64,000 nt of DNA from Dipetalonema caudispina (GCA_013365325.1 JABVXV010000046.1:124001-188000), one strand, 5' to 3'; shown: positions 14,098-32,279, counted from the stretch's first letter. Notes: generated by a model from the letters alone, not told the origin. Program-made: numbers and translations.

Positions 14098-17000
14098 ATG
14101 AATCTGTTCACAGTGGAGCAGCTCGAACTAATCAGAAGACTGCGCTTGACGGGTATAACACCTGAAGCTGTTCTTGAGGCAAACTTTTTCTCCACTTTTT
14201 TCTTAGTCCTTTATGTTGTTTGTTACAATATAGAAATTTCTTTCTCAACCAGTTCTGTAGTGCTACCATCGAGAAATGCATCGTATTGAACAGATATGAT
14301 AATGTGATGATAGTAATGCTTATTATCTATCGGAAATCTCCGGTATCTTAACCCTACATCATTGCCAGCATTTTTTGGTATCTGATATCTGATATCAACT
14401 AGTTAAAATTTTCGAATATCGAGTGGTACAAACTCGACGTTACTAACATCTTTAATTGCTACCGTACAATTTTATATCTCAACATCTTTCTGCTTTGTGC
14501 TAGTTGCTTCATACTAATTTTTGACAGAAAACTAGAAATCGCTTAACAGTAATTGTCTCGCTGAATTCCTACGTTTCAATCAATCTTTCAGTCCCAGACT
14601 TTCAGCACGTCGATGAAAAAAGCAGAAAAACCAGTGAAATCCGCCAAACTTCTGAGAAGCTATATCGTGAGCCTGTTTTTTGAGTATTACGAGAAACTTA
14701 CTTACTTAGCTATGCGATCCAAAATTCCACTTTACCTCGATAATAGAACAGAAGCCTATCTGCCTTGTCTGAAAGACTAGAAAAATTACAGACAGAAACA
14801 ATTAACTTTCAAAACACCCGAAGTAAGTAAGAAGAATAAAGTGGAAAAATTCGTCTACTTTTCGACAAATTTCTTCGGTTGCCGAATTAAAAATTTCAGT
14901 TCAACAGGATGTGAGTGTCAGTTAGCTGTTAAAACATTAGAAAATGCATGCGCTAATTATAAGCAAAAATAATAAAATGAAAAAATTTGTCAACTTTTCG
15001 GGGAGGACGTGGCTTTTCCTTTCCCACATGCTACTGTCAACATTTTTCTATGTTAATCCGAAAATTCGAGTGGCATGATGTATTAGACAATTAAAAAATA
15101 AAAAATGATGAGATTTGAGGAGTCAAAAAAAACGATATTTTTTCCAAGAAGGCCATAGATCGAAAGTCATTATTTTTCTAACTCAAAATCAATGCTATTT
15201 TGTTGCAAAATTTTAATCTGCGGCTTTCTAGGTAAGACTGCTAATTTTTCTAATCAGTCATTGATTTTATTATGATTTAGTATTGTAAAAAATTTATGCA
15301 TATATAGATATATTCTATTGATAAATCGGAGGAAAAGCTTTGAAAGTTTTTCTAGAATTGAATCATTTTTAAGATTTTTGATTTCTTTACTCAAAATATG
15401 ATTGTTAAGTGTTTTCTATCATTTAATTTCTATAAAATAGGTGAAAGGCAGTTATACTTATGCTGCTAGAAAGCACACATTTTTCAATTTTTAAACGGTT
15501 ATTTCACATAATTTCCATTTATTGAGTTTTATTGTTTTCGATGTCTTACACAAACTTTTCAATATCCATCAATCATTTGGGTCTGTTACACAGTAATTTT
15601 ACTTAAATAATTAGTCACCACTGCACTTTTCAAGGATTGTTAAATTTACTCGATATACTTGTTAACCTCTTACACTTCCATACAATTTTAATAACGAGAA
15701 AAGAGGGAAAGATGCAACTTCATTTTCGATTATATGTAGTTGTAAACAGAGTGTGCATATTTCATAAATAAATTATAGAAAATGCTTCAGAAATTAATGA
15801 AATTTCTCAAAATTTATATGTATTCTCTCACAATTCACGCAAAATCTAATAGGACATAGAGGGGACAAAGGTAGTAATGGGTGAAGATGGGATTGAATTT
15901 CACTTGAGGAAGATGAAGAATGTTATGCATCGCATCATTTCCAATATGATAAAACGGATCTGATCATGCATTTTTTTAATCAACATTTCTATCAAAAAAA
16001 TTCCCAAAGTAAAAGAAAAGGAATTTAATGAAGAGGTGACTTTTAACTTGTTATTTGGAGAAGAGAGCGGAATATCCTAAGTTTGAATAGGTGTACCGGA
16101 AATCGATATGAAAGGACCTTAAACTGGTACTGGTACGAATGAGAACGATAGGGTTGTTTGTAATAAGTCTTGGTTTGATCTTTTAAGATAAGATCGAAGA
16201 AATGAAGAGTGAGATCTCGTCTATTTGCTGTAAAAAGAAAAAGAGTGAATTTATGCGGAAAGTAAGACTAAAATTAAAAACTGTTCAATAGGACAGTTTA
16301 TGGCAAATTGTTTTAAGAAAGGTTAAGGAATAGAAATGTACTGTTGTTACCTTTCAAACCACTAAAATTATTAAAGGATGTTTATTCTGGCCTAAAAATT
16401 TATTAGCTGAACTTAGCATCTATCCCTATTAGCAACATGCTGAATATGAACTGTAACATATTACTCTATCGCGCATAAAATATTAACTTTAACAATATTT
16501 CATAAGACAGAAAAAAAATTTATTATTCATTGCTTCTATGATAAGTAAAGATGACTAGAAATTTTTTGAAAGCTTTCGAGAAATGATTGAAATTTGTTTG
16601 GGGCCTAACTAGCACAAACATAGATTGATCTTTGAAAGATCCTTCTTTTCCATTTGCAGCTTTTATAAGTGTTCCGACTCATTTTACTTTCTAATTTGCA
16701 ATACGCTTTACTTCATTTCTATCCGTTATATATTAGAAATATTTTTTACCAAATTACTTCTTATCACAAATACACAATCAGAGGAGGTTTCTAATAATCG
16801 ATTAAATTGAAAAATCTTTTTCAATGGTCAATTTGAATTATGATAGCATTGATAAAGATATGTTTGCAGGCATTCAGAGCACTTGAACAAATAGAAGCAG
16901 ATTTGGACGCAGCTCGAATTCAAACAGCAGCCTTAGCAGCGCTTATTGCACCTGCCACAAAAATGTTCCAATTTGATGATGGTGCTAATGCATTCGAATT

Positions 17001-20000
17001 AAGCAGTCCTATTCTACTGCAACATCTCAGAAATCAGGTTTTTTCTTCTTTCCGATTTTTACAGAAATTACCGGTACAGTAACCAGTACTGCTATAGCTC
17101 AGTATAGCGGGTGTCAGCAAGAAGCGTTAAATTATTTCGATGATCCTCTTAAGTAGTCGTAGTTTGAAGTTTAAAATGTAAAGTGATAAGTTAACCTTGA
17201 TCCTTTTAAAATAAATCTTGTCTTGTTTCGACATACAACCTTTATGTAATACATCGAGTAGTTTTCACAAAAGATTAAAAGTGAAAAAAAAAAGAGATGA
17301 AAAATTAAGTTCGATTAGTAATAACAACCATATAGTAGCAATGAGCCATCCCTAACTATTCGGTATTCATTCTCTATTCATATCTTACTGAATTAAAAAC
17401 CTGATAAGTTAAGTTGAAAACTAATCATTCTCATCCATTATTAGTCTTCATCTTTTTTTTTTTTTTATTATTTTCTACTTCTCCTCCTTTATTTTTGATC
17501 CTAATTTAGAAGGGTGATATTTAGATATTTCAGCAATTTATCTTTCTTCAAGAAGATAGAGTAAGACAAATTCATTTTTTCCAGCAGTAACAGTATTTTA
17601 CACTAATGTACTTCTATTTTGTTTCAGTTAGCGCACTAAATGATTAACTTTGGAATATTTTGGTAAATCATTTCTCTTCATACTAATCATTCATTGAAAC
17701 TATTATCCTTCGTTAATTTTTCTCCGTATGTTATAGTTTAATGAATGAAATTTGTGGATGAGCAATGAGGTAAGTAGTTAATCGTTTACTTTAAATGTTT
17801 TATTCTAATAAATTAATTGCATTCATAAGCAAGCAGTACTTCCAGTTTGAAGCACATTGTGATCTTGTCTGGTCGCAATGCAAATGTCTGATACTGGTTC
17901 AATAACTGTTCAGATTCTAGCAAATAGAAAAATTCTTTTTTTTTTCAAGGTGAGTTTTCACGACCTCCACAAAACTTTCGCTACATAGTTGAGAAACACG
18001 TTAATACTTTTGTACTGCCTTTTATTAACATTTTTGACCTAATTTTCATAACAAGAAGTCGATCCATCACTCTTCCCCCACATCCTACAGTATCTATTTA
18101 ATCCGTCTAAAGGTTTCCCTTCATTTTAATCATCATCAAGTTACCAAAATCGTTCAAAACACTTCTCATTTTAGAAACAAGAATTTCCTTTTGTTAAATT
18201 TACACTTTATTCACGAATTTTTCAATGATTACGCATTTTTCAAAAGCGTAATATATCGTATAAACTTCATTATTCGCTTTAGTTGGAGAGAGAGTATCGA
18301 TAAAGTTATTAAAAAAATAATTTTGTAACAAATAACTTCTTTCTTTAACTCATATCCTCACCATATTAAACGTAACTTTAATTCGCAAGCTTAAAATTGA
18401 CATTTTAATCTATCGTTTATTTCTGAATAAAAAAGATATCCAAAATCAAGTTAAATTATATATGAAGTCGATGTAAAAACAACGATGAAATTTAAACCTT
18501 CGTATAAAATGTTTTTAAAAAAGCCTCAAGCAGTGTTATGTACACTAGAAGGAATAATAATTTTAAAAACGAAACTCAAACTGTGATGATATTATATTTA
18601 GCTTAGTTTCTATAATAAAGTTGGCAGTAATTGTCTCACTGAATTCGAGATTCATTGCATTATCGCTCACTTTTCAATCTCATATTTTAACTATTTCTTT
18701 ATTTCAATGTTCTGCTTGTCTGACTTCCACTTCTATCAAGTTTTTGCTTGTTACGAAAAATAATGGATGATTTTTTTTTCTTGCTTTGATAGAAGTTGAA
18801 AAGGACTTTTTAACGAAATTCTTTACTGGCCGAAATAAGGTAATCTGAATTTCGTTAATGAGTGGCAGACACCAGTGATTTTTAATATGTATTAGAATTG
18901 AAAGTGCAGAGACCTTTCGGTACTTGATTTAGAATTTATACTACGTAACAAATGTTAATCTTCCAGTCTCGAGAACACCAATGTTTTTCCATCAAATTGA
19001 GAATAAGCCCATAAGCTGGATTGTTTCTGATGTTTTAGTCAATGATATCGTCAGAAGCTTAAGAAATCATTCCGATTGATCTATTTTTTGTTCCGTACTG
19101 TTGATGTTATATTTGGGTTTCTGATTATCGGGAGAGCAGTTTATCAAAATCCCTTACATACTTGAATATTCTATCACGAAACTTGGCCGCTAAAAATATG
19201 TTGCAAAAGAAAGGTAAAAACTTTTTTGACTACACAATTCTTTCTTTAATCATCAGAAAGATAATTTCTTTTGCTGTTCATGTCCCTTTCTTCTTTTTCA
19301 CATCTCATTGACGTTTCTTGTCTTCTTGGTCGTGGTCGGTGACACCATCGACTGATACGAATTAATTACTTTCTGCCTTCACTATCATCAATCTTGATAT
19401 CAACTACGATAAACATTTCTTGTCGAAATCGTACTTTGAGATTTACTATGTCGAAGGACGATTTTTATTTCGACTATCTTCTTTTCCCCTTAATTTTTCA
19501 TTTGATGGTATCAGGAAAAGAACATCGAATAAAAAGTCCCTAAAAGAGGGCATCTTTTTCCTTGTTTTATCGTATGAATAATAAGAATTGATTTTCTTGT
19601 AGTAGGTGGGATGGGTGAAAAAATGAACTGAATTCAAAGGAGTTCTGTGGCAATTACTCTTTTAATTACAATGTATGAACCTTACTTCAGTCTTTAGTCA
19701 TCACTGTTCTTTGATATTTGGTCTCATTAACTTTTCTAGGCTCCAGTACCAGTTACTATAAATGCATCATCTTCGCCATCTCTGCCAACCACATCACCGG
19801 ACCGATGCGTTGTCCAGAACTCTTTACCTCTTTCAACAACCGCTGGCGGCACGACGCCTACCGGTGCAAACGATGCGGCAACATCAGCGGTTGCTACTGC
19901 TGCAGCTCCGATACCGCCAACTTGCCTTCTTGGACAGTACAATTTCGAAGGTTCTTCACCATCTAATTGTCGACCGATTCGTTCTCAAAGGACACCTATG

Positions 20001-21809
20001 CGTGAAATTACAACACTTGATGATCCCAGCGAATTGGATGAATTCATGCAGCAGGGCGAAGAAGCCTGTATATTGGATATGAAAAAATTTATCACGCAAT
20101 TTTCACTTAGGCAAACCACAGTTGCTATGATGACAGGTTAGCTTTGCAACAACGTTTTTTTTCGCTGATCAGGATTTTCAAGCACAGTTCGAAATTTAGA
20201 TAGGGTTTCTTTGAATCATCTTTTATCTCGGTTATAATTAAACTGGTGTTTGATCTCAAAATTAATTCCCATACTTCAGCAATTTTGTCTAGTACTACTA
20301 CCTAACAATTACTAATTAAATTCAGGAGTTTCTCAGCCATACATTTCAAAACTGCTCAATGGTAATCATCGTGAATTGTCATTACGTTGTCGAAAAAATA
20401 TTTATTCATGGTATTTGAATTGTAGGCGACATCCAGAGAAACTTTGTAAGTCAAGAGTTTAACACGAAATTCACTAATTTTCCCAGTCTGAAAATAAATT
20501 CAAAAATTTGAAAAATTCCTTTTTTAGCTTCTTTCCTTGCCGATCCATCCACTCGTTTGGAGACAAATGGTGATGGTGAATTGATTCCGCAACGTCGTGA
20601 ACGATATGTTTTTCGCCCGATCCTAATTCGAATTTTAGAGGGTTTCTTTGCTCAAACACCATTTCCTGATTTAAACCGTCGAATTGAAATTGCCACTGCC
20701 TGTAATCAGGCATTACAGATAGATAAGAAAGGTATGTTAAATTTATGAAGGTTCTCGGCAATGCTGTGTTATTTTACATTTTGTTTTGTGGAAAAGTGAT
20801 TCAGATTAGAGCTTAAAAGATGCTATTTGTAGGGGTTGGGCTGATGCCAAAGGAAGTAGTATCACCACAAGTTGTTGCAAATTGGTTTGCCAACAAGCGA
20901 AAGGAGTTGCGTCGGCGTTCTAATGATGAATGTAACGAGGCTAATAATGCCAATTTGTCACAAGTTGTTAGTTAACTTTATATTTCTTCAGTTTTAAGAT
21001 AACTTTTTTGATATCTTTTTACAAAGAAAGACGAAAGTGAAAAAATAAATGAACTTTAGATGGAAAGCTTTAAAAAAATGAATTTCGTTTTTGTAGAAGT
21101 CAGATATATCTTTTTAAGGTTTTACCTGAAATCAGTTATCTCCGACTCGCCTATTTATTATCCACCTAGATATTTTACCTAAATAGACTGATCCTGGTCC
21201 AAATTTTTTCCTTTTGGTCATGTTTGTATAGTAAAAAGTAGAATTTAAGCTAATACAAATCTTTTGCTCCTGAGGAAAGTATATTTTTAGAGCTCACCTG
21301 ATGCAATTTCATCACCATCACCAACAACTAGCATATCAAATACACCAATGGAGACAGATCGGATGGGTCTAGATGACCGAATTGTTACTTCGGTAGCTAC
21401 CTCCGTTCCCATATCCGTTCCAGCTGTCCGACCAGGAAACAGTCCGATTGAAGTCGAAACAAGCCTTTTCTCATCGCTTGCGCATCAGCAACAGACAACG
21501 CTTGTGCAAACGTTGACGAATCCAAATAATTTCTGCCCAAAACCAGATCCAGAATCACCCATATCAGCGGCATTACCAATTGCGTCAACTAACTGCAGCA
21601 GTATAGACGATACGGGTCGAGATTCGGTAGATCCAGCAGCGCAGCAGTCACAACAACCATCGGATGGATCAGCATCTTCAGCGGGTCAATGCTTAGCAGA
21701 TATACAGTGCCAGCTAGACATAGTGAATAATTCGGTATTGGCACTAGTAAATCCATACAATAATCAAATCCACAATTCAGTTATAAAAGTTGAACAAACT
21801 GCTGAATGA
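14098..21809 (+). CDS. hmbx-1: HMBOX1-type atypical homeodomain transcription factor
   Basis: A nuclear DNA-binding protein of the HMBOX1/HNF1-related class. Human HMBOX1 binds telomeric repeats and regulates transcription. Coding exons: 14098-14178, 16870-17037, 19740-20136, 20326-20445, 20528-20731, 20833-20963 and 21291-21809 (539 codons plus stop; all phases agree). Residues 4-40 match the conserved N-terminal segment (FTVEQLELIRRLRLTGITPE). Residues 84-165 are a low-complexity Ser/Thr/Ala/Pro linker. Residues 195-255 form the POU-specific-like HNF1-N domain (VSQPYISKLLNGNH). Residues 278-352 form a homeodomain of about 75 residues, longer than the usual 60, with recognition helix NWFANKRKELRRR. 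The C-terminal motif NNSVLALVNPY corresponds to the HMBOX1 tail. Intron 1 uses a GC donor. Exon 6 ends at a weak donor (CAA|gttgtt); reading through gives a stop at 20,973-20,975 and a shorter protein lacking the tail. The first Met is inferred; upstream coding exons are not excluded. Confidence 0.9.
14179..16869 (+). other. Intron 1 of hmbx-1, GC-AG type
   Basis: The 2.7 kb intron begins with GCAAAC after ...CTTGAG and ends with TTTGCAG. Joining the flanking exons gives the family motif ITPEAVLEAFRALEQIEADL without a gap. AT-rich; no embedded gene seen. Confidence 0.75.
17038..19739 (+). other. Intron 2 of hmbx-1
   Basis: A 2.7 kb GT-AG intron (CAG|gttttt ... cttttctag|GCT). AT-rich; I see a poly-T run near 17,453 and no embedded coding sequence. 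A 22-base segment near 18,625 nearly matches one near 14,547 in intron 1. Confidence 0.7.
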
Positions 21810-24800
21810 GTTCTTTTATTTCTTAAATGGTTTAAGATGCATATTCATCTTCTACCCAACTAAACTAATCCATTTCTGGCTTTGTAGTCTGGATTTCTTT
21901 CTTGAATAATCCTATATCAACCTCTTAAGCATATCATTTATATTTTATCTTTCTTTGCTGTTTGTCGCACAGCTAGAAAGTTTCTCTTGACCAATCCTGA
22001 TCTGAATACGTAGAACCAGATCTTTTAAACATCTGGGAGATCATAAGTGAAGTCGTTGATAGTGTTTTTCGAGATTTTTTCATAGCAATGCTTTCACTAC
22101 ATTTCAAATTTCAAAAATATTTGTTAGGGATTCATTTACTTCTATATCTGCCATGATTTTTTGGTTTGATGTTTTCTTTGCGTTTCATTATATCATCAAA
22201 TCTATTTTATAAGAAAGACTGTGTAGAGTTTGTATAATCAGTGATATTATTAGGAATAATGATGGATTCAGCGATGCCACCGATGATTGTATACAAATCC
22301 GCGTAGATTTTTTGCTTTAAATTGTTCTCGGAATTTTAGCTTAAATTCCCATTAATTTTCACCATAAATTGTTTCTTCGTTTAATTATTCATTTCTTACA
22401 CAATACTTATCAATCCACAAAGGCCACCTTTTTTCAGCAGCTCAAAATAGTAATTTAATTTTGTTTTTATTACAGATTCATATCCCATCTGATCGACTTT
22501 TAGCATTTCATTGCAACAGTTATTTAGTGATTAACACTAAATTTCAGTAGTGAATTTCAGACGAGCGAAGTAGAAAATTTTCACACTTCAGTTATTTTCA
22601 ACGTTGTACTTTTAAAGTATACCCTTCGAGATCCTAAGGTCCTCATTTCTTTAAGCTAAGTGAAAATTAAACATTTATTTAGTCCTCACTATATACTTTC
22701 TCAAGGAGGTGAGTGGAATATCTTCACAATTTACATGTATTTCCTCTTTTTCAGTAATTGATTTCTTATGAATGCTATATCCAATTTGATGTATTCATTT
22801 CTTCATAATTTAACACCTCCAATACTCAAAATTTGTTGCTGTTGGACAGGGTTATGTGATTTGATTGATATTTATCGTTGATATTTGATATTGAAATCGT
22901 TGTTCTCTTACTGCTAGTTGTTGTTACTCATTGAATTCGAGTTTTTTTCCCAGCTATCAATTAAATTCGTGTTGATCAGCGGAACCGTTTAAAGCCGACA
23001 GCTGCATTTTTTTTTGAAATAATGAAATGAAAGGCCAAATAACCAATGCTTTTGAAATATTTTTTATTCGGTTTTAACTTCCTCTGATTAACTAACAAAT
23101 ACTTTATGTCTAAATTAAATTATATTTCAACTTAATCGTATTCAAATTACTAACCATATTTTCATACGCGTGCAGCTTGGTTGAGATGTATGTTGCTGTG
23201 CATACTGGTTTGTTCGATTTATTCATACGCGTATTCTTTTTACCTTTTTGTCTGTCATATGTTTTGTGAATGAATTATGTTCGGGTTTTTGAATTTCAAT
23301 TTTTATTTAAATTGAATTAATTCTGGTTACACTTCTAATTTTTCTCATTTCATTTTGCTATGCTTATTTATATCAGAACAAAGCTATTATGTGAAGTGAA
23401 ATAATTTGTTTTACATCTTACACGAAATATTTGGCGGAAAGGGAATAAACTTTATCGAAAATGAAAGAAAGAAAATTTGCTTTCTAAATGAAAAATTTGT
23501 GAAGTTTGAAATTAGAGAACAGAGGACCCAAATTTGTAGAGATGAATTAAGTTAGGCTACTTCATATCTTAATTATATATATAATATATATAATTAAGTA
23601 TCAGTTTATTAAAGATGAGAAAGTAAAGCAGTTTGTTTCGTGTAGATATACGAAGACTGTTAGCGTAACTTGAAATATTTCGATTATACGAGACGTGGAG
23701 GCAGATATGATAACAATAAAAGTGATGTGAAGGTGTGACAAAGTAGCAAATGTAACCGAAGGAATTTGAAAACTGTAACCAAACGAAAACTTCGTCGAAT
23801 GTTACGATGATTTTTGAAGGACGTTTAAGAATTGCGTAAAAGGCTAATAGTCATTGCCTAATATTACTATCGCCATATTTTTAATCCAAATCTTGAAAGT
23901 GAAATGAATGTATTTATGTTAAGGGAGAGCTCTTCTGTTGAAATTCCTGCTTGTTTTATATATCTTTTCAGGCCTTAGCGTTTTTTTTTTTTACTTTCAT
24001 TGTTCAAGGACACTATCAGGTACATATGGAGGACTGCTTTGAGGAAATAAACCAGTTTTTGTATAATACTCTATGATTAATAAACTACTTTAGATTACTT
24101 GAAAAATTAAAAAATAAAAAGTGGAAAGATGCATTTACTTTCGTTACTGTTTAGAAATATTTGGATTATTGATTTTATATTGGTTATTCGTGTTAATCAT
24201 TTCATTCACAATATTACTATTATTTTCGAGAAAATCTGAACAGACAATAAAGATAAAGTTGTATACTGTGGCAAGGACGGCAATAAAAAACAAAAAATAA
24301 GATTGATTTCCTATAGCTTGAAACTGAGCACTGTTTATTTTTGATTTCCTTTTTTGTACAGTTACTTGAAAGATGAAATCAAAACAATTACTGAAAATTT
24401 CCGAAATTTCGTATTATTCTTTAAGCCAGAACCGGTCATCGTTTAATTGATCATAAATTCCCGAGAAACAGAAGATTTGAAATTGTTTGGTAGATTGGAA
24501 ACGATATAAAAAAGCTCAAATGATAGGCGTTTTTTTTCTGATAAGCAAATAATCAGGTATGTATAGCTGTGGTGAATAAAGCATTGCGAATGTACATAGA
24601 ATTTCTTAGGTTATGAATATTTAATGTTTTGTCTTTCAAGTTGGTATTCAAAACATTAATTACATCGAACATCCATCACTTTCTTTATTTGGTTGATTAA
24701 TATTTCAATAGATTTAAAATTTGCAGTGAAACCTACAAAATAATGTGATCCTTACATTTGGGTAACCACTGTTTTTGAAATAGAAATTCGATAAATTATG

Positions 24801-27800
24801 GGTAATGAAACCTCTTCATTTCTTCACAAATTGTAAATTGCTTGTGATTCCAAAATTAAAAATGATGCTTGTTAAAATTTGGCGAATTTCAATTTTTTGG
24901 TGTTTCCAAGTTCAACAAGAGATTTCTAAAATAATTCAATTTCGATATTTTGCTGATTATTGCTCACTGTATTATCTGGTCATTAATTACTGTTAATTAT
25001 ATTTGGGGAAGAAGGAATAAATGTGGCGAAACTTTATAAAGCTTTAATAATTAACAGAAATGCGGCGTATTCTATCAATTTTAAATGTATGGTTGAATCG
25101 TTCTCTGTTCTGCAGCATAAAAGACAGGAAAGATTTTTGATTGTAAACAGTAATAAATACTAGAAAAGATATGGGTACTTTTTAGACGAAATAAAGAGAT
25201 TTTTAGAGGAAAGTGATGCCGAAACTGCTGCATCTGTAAAGATCACAAAAGTAGAGTGGTACATGGCAGGAGAACAGAAAACCATTGAAATTAAAAGCTT
25301 TACTGACTACTTGGACTACAAAAGCAATTTTGAAAGATTTATATTACCAAACTGACAAACTTGTTCAAATGATCCTTTTTGTTCCGTAACAAATGCAAGT
25401 CTATTTTGTATCAATTTCTAATATATAGCTGATATTATTCTCTTAATTTTCAGGAAATCAGAAATCTTAGTTTATTCAGATCACTTGTTTTTAAATGTTT
25501 AAATGGATTAATAATAATCAATTTAATTTAAGTAAATCGGGGACGTGCATCTGCTTTGTTTCGCATAATTCTGGAATCATAAAATTTCTTTATCATAATA
25601 TAGCTAAACCTGTTCAACTGCTTAGATTAAGTTCGCAATACTTCCAAAACTTCATGTGAAAATTAAACATTAAATTTCAGATGAACTGGAAAAGATGAAA
25701 TGGAAATTCGTCCTTTCATCTTACTTCCGCAGCGTTTTTACTAATTATTGCTCCGCTCACAAGCATTGCCCACAAAAATCAAAATTAGTCCAGAAGAAAA
25801 TCAACGTTGATTTTTTAATAGTTACTAACAGTTACCAACAAACTACATTCAAAAGCTAAACTTTCATTATCAGCATCCGGATCTCAACAAAATTGGAGTC
25901 ATAAATTTATTTCATTCATTATAATTCTTGGAAAGAGTATCATTGGAGAGGTTTATTGCCAAATACAACTGTTTGAAACTTCGAATGCTGAAATAATGGG
26001 AACTCATCTGATTTTTATGTCATCATACGTTCCACTAATTAACATAATTGGAGAGAATCAAGCAGTAGTGCATTCGTTACAAATTTTGCATTTCTCACTA
26101 ACACTCGAAGTCAAACATTTTTCAGCAGTTACTTTTTTTCTTCTCTTCTCTTTCTTCTTTTTTTTTTAGGCATCTCAGTAATTTACAAATTGAACACAAC
26201 AATTAAAACACGATGGACATTTGCCCTTTTGTCAGTGCTCAGTTTATTTTCCATCTCCCAGAGATCTATAGCCTATTTTTATAATATCACTCATATTACT
26301 ACTGATAGTAATTATAACTACTAAGTGCTTCCTAGGGGAACGATTCATTTCTTAGCAAACTTACAAATTCTTGAATTTTTGAGTTTCATTTTTCATATCA
26401 GCACATTTTTTATTAATAACGATGATGAGTATTACGTAACTCATACTGCCACCGATTGTATCTATCACAGCTGCATTATTTCGCAAAAAGCTCTTTTACG
26501 GTTATATTTATTCCCATTATTTTTTAAACTTGATTTATCGACACTTTATAAAATGGTATGAAGTTTTCAGAAAAACTAGTAACACTACTGAACTATTGAA
26601 CAGGTCCAATATTATGCATATCTTTATTTCAATCTCCACTTCTTATACGGGTAAAAATCTAGGAATTTACATCTATCCAAAACATCGGCATGCTTAATGA
26701 TGCCTAACGAATAAATTATCTGCATTCGAAATAATAGGCAACAAATAATCGGCCTTTGATTAGATCTTCGTTATCTATAACTTATGAACTAATAAACAAA
26801 ATAATGTCAGTGTTTCAAAGAAGACAATGTTACTACTTTAGGTTTAGCAAAACTAAAAGTAGCTTTCTCAAGAAACAATAATTGTACCGCTCTCTTCCCA
26901 AATGAAAACTTCTCACCTTTTCATAGCACTATCCTTTACTTATGTATTCCGAATGAATTAAGTGAATAGAAGGAAATAAATAAATATTCATGTATTTCAT
27001 ACAATTATTGTTATATATATACAGTTGTAAACATCTCGAGGATTGTCGACCTAAAAATTTTGTGCTAACTATGCTTCACTGATTGTTTATAATCCTACCA
27101 TTTCATCGCTCAAGTAGGAGAAATGGATCTCATTATTTCACAGAAAAAAAGAACTGAATTTGGTGAAAACTAATCGCCACCACCTTTAATATTCCGACTT
27201 AAAGTATTTCAAACTCGAGGAGTAAACAATACACAGAGAACATTCTATAGCTCGAAAATTCCTTAATAAGATCATTAAATGAAGAGCCTGGTTATTCAGA
27301 TATCGATTCTGCTAAAAAAACTCGAAGATCGCTGAACACCGGACAAATAGTCTGTCATTTTTGCTCAAAAAATTAAATCTGCTGAGATTATTTCAGAGAA
27401 ATTTCGCAAAGAGCCTGACGTAACGGAATATTTATTTAGCAAATATATAGTGTTGAACAATAAAAACACCAAAATGATCACATGCATCATCATGAAGCTG
27501 AAACTGTCTGTACAATAACAATTGCTGACAATTTAGAAAGCAGTGTTATGAAACACTAATAAACTTTAAGAATGTACAATGAATTTTAGAGACTACTCAA
27601 AAATTCTTACCCGCTACGGGAAGAAGGGAATACAAAACCTCCTTCATCTTGCCAAATTTCCAATGATTGAGTGCTGTAGATGTAAAGGTAATTTTTGATC
27701 AGAAGGAATGAAAAACCGAATGCACTGTCTTAAAGCTTTCGAAAACAATTTTTACACGTGCATATTTAACTGGAACAAGAAACTCTAATCCATCAGGAAT

Positions 27801-28094
27801 TAATCTTTGATAACGCAACGTTTTGATCATTCTAACAGTCCTCTGAGATAATTATAAATACCAAGCCCTTATTTGATATCTTCAGCATGAAATTACGTAA
27901 CAAAAACTTATAAACAATCCTAATTCGTCAATCACTAACTTCCTAACATAAAAGTCAGGAATAAAACTATTGTTTCAAAACACACACATATTTGGAAAGA
28001 AATGAATATATTTTGCACCATTAATGAAAGTGTTCAAAACTTTAAATTTCTCCATTAAGTTTAGTGAACTGAATCTCTGAAGTAGCAAAATATT
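21810..28094. other. Convergent intergenic region
   Basis: This DNA lies between the 3' ends of hmbx-1 (plus) and the AMPK gene (minus) and should contain both 3' UTRs. It is AT-rich. I found no family-recognisable gene. An AT palindrome lies near 23,571-23,598, and one frame near 25,186-25,355 looks somewhat protein-like and is listed separately. Confidence 0.6.
25164..25355 (+). CDS. Unrecognised open frame, doubtful
   Basis: The frame is open for 63 codons and ends in TGA at 25,353. It has no ATG near its start, but an acceptor-like CTTTTTAG lies at 25,178-25,185, so it could be a terminal exon beginning at 25,186. Its composition (for example VKITKVEWYMAG and SFTDYLDYKSNFERF) is more protein-like than its surroundings, but I recognise no family and cannot trace upstream exons. 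It may be chance. Confidence 0.15.
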   Translation, partial: KRYGYFLDEIKRFLEESDAETAASVKITKVEWYMAGEQKTIEIKSFTDYLDYKSNFERFILPN

Positions 28095-32266
<4,172 letters not shown>

Positions 32267-32279
32267 CTTCCTGGAAAAG
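32267..32279 (-). other. Acceptor immediately before the aak-2 start codon
   Basis: On the minus strand CTTTTCCAG is followed by GAAG and then ATG, leaving a 4-base leader. Leaders this short are typical of spliced-leader trans-splicing in nematodes; I saw no upstream coding exon. C. elegans AAK-2 has an N-terminal extension, so an additional 5' exon remains possible. Confidence 0.55.

Noticed and set aside
19718..20082. Other open frames across the third hmbx-1 exon on both strands
   Set aside because: They are shadows of the real frame, which carries the domain sequence and joins in phase on both sides.
24362..24446. Short open segment after TTGTACAG reading YLKDEIKTITENF, ending in a stop
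   Set aside because: Only 27 codons, and no joinable upstream exon could be found.
27222..27229. FOXO binding-site matches (GTAAACAA or its complement) at 27,222, 55,596, near 1,802, near 13,243 and elsewhere
   Set aside because: An 8-base AT-rich word is expected several times by chance in 64 kb of such DNA, and the sites are not clustered at promoters.
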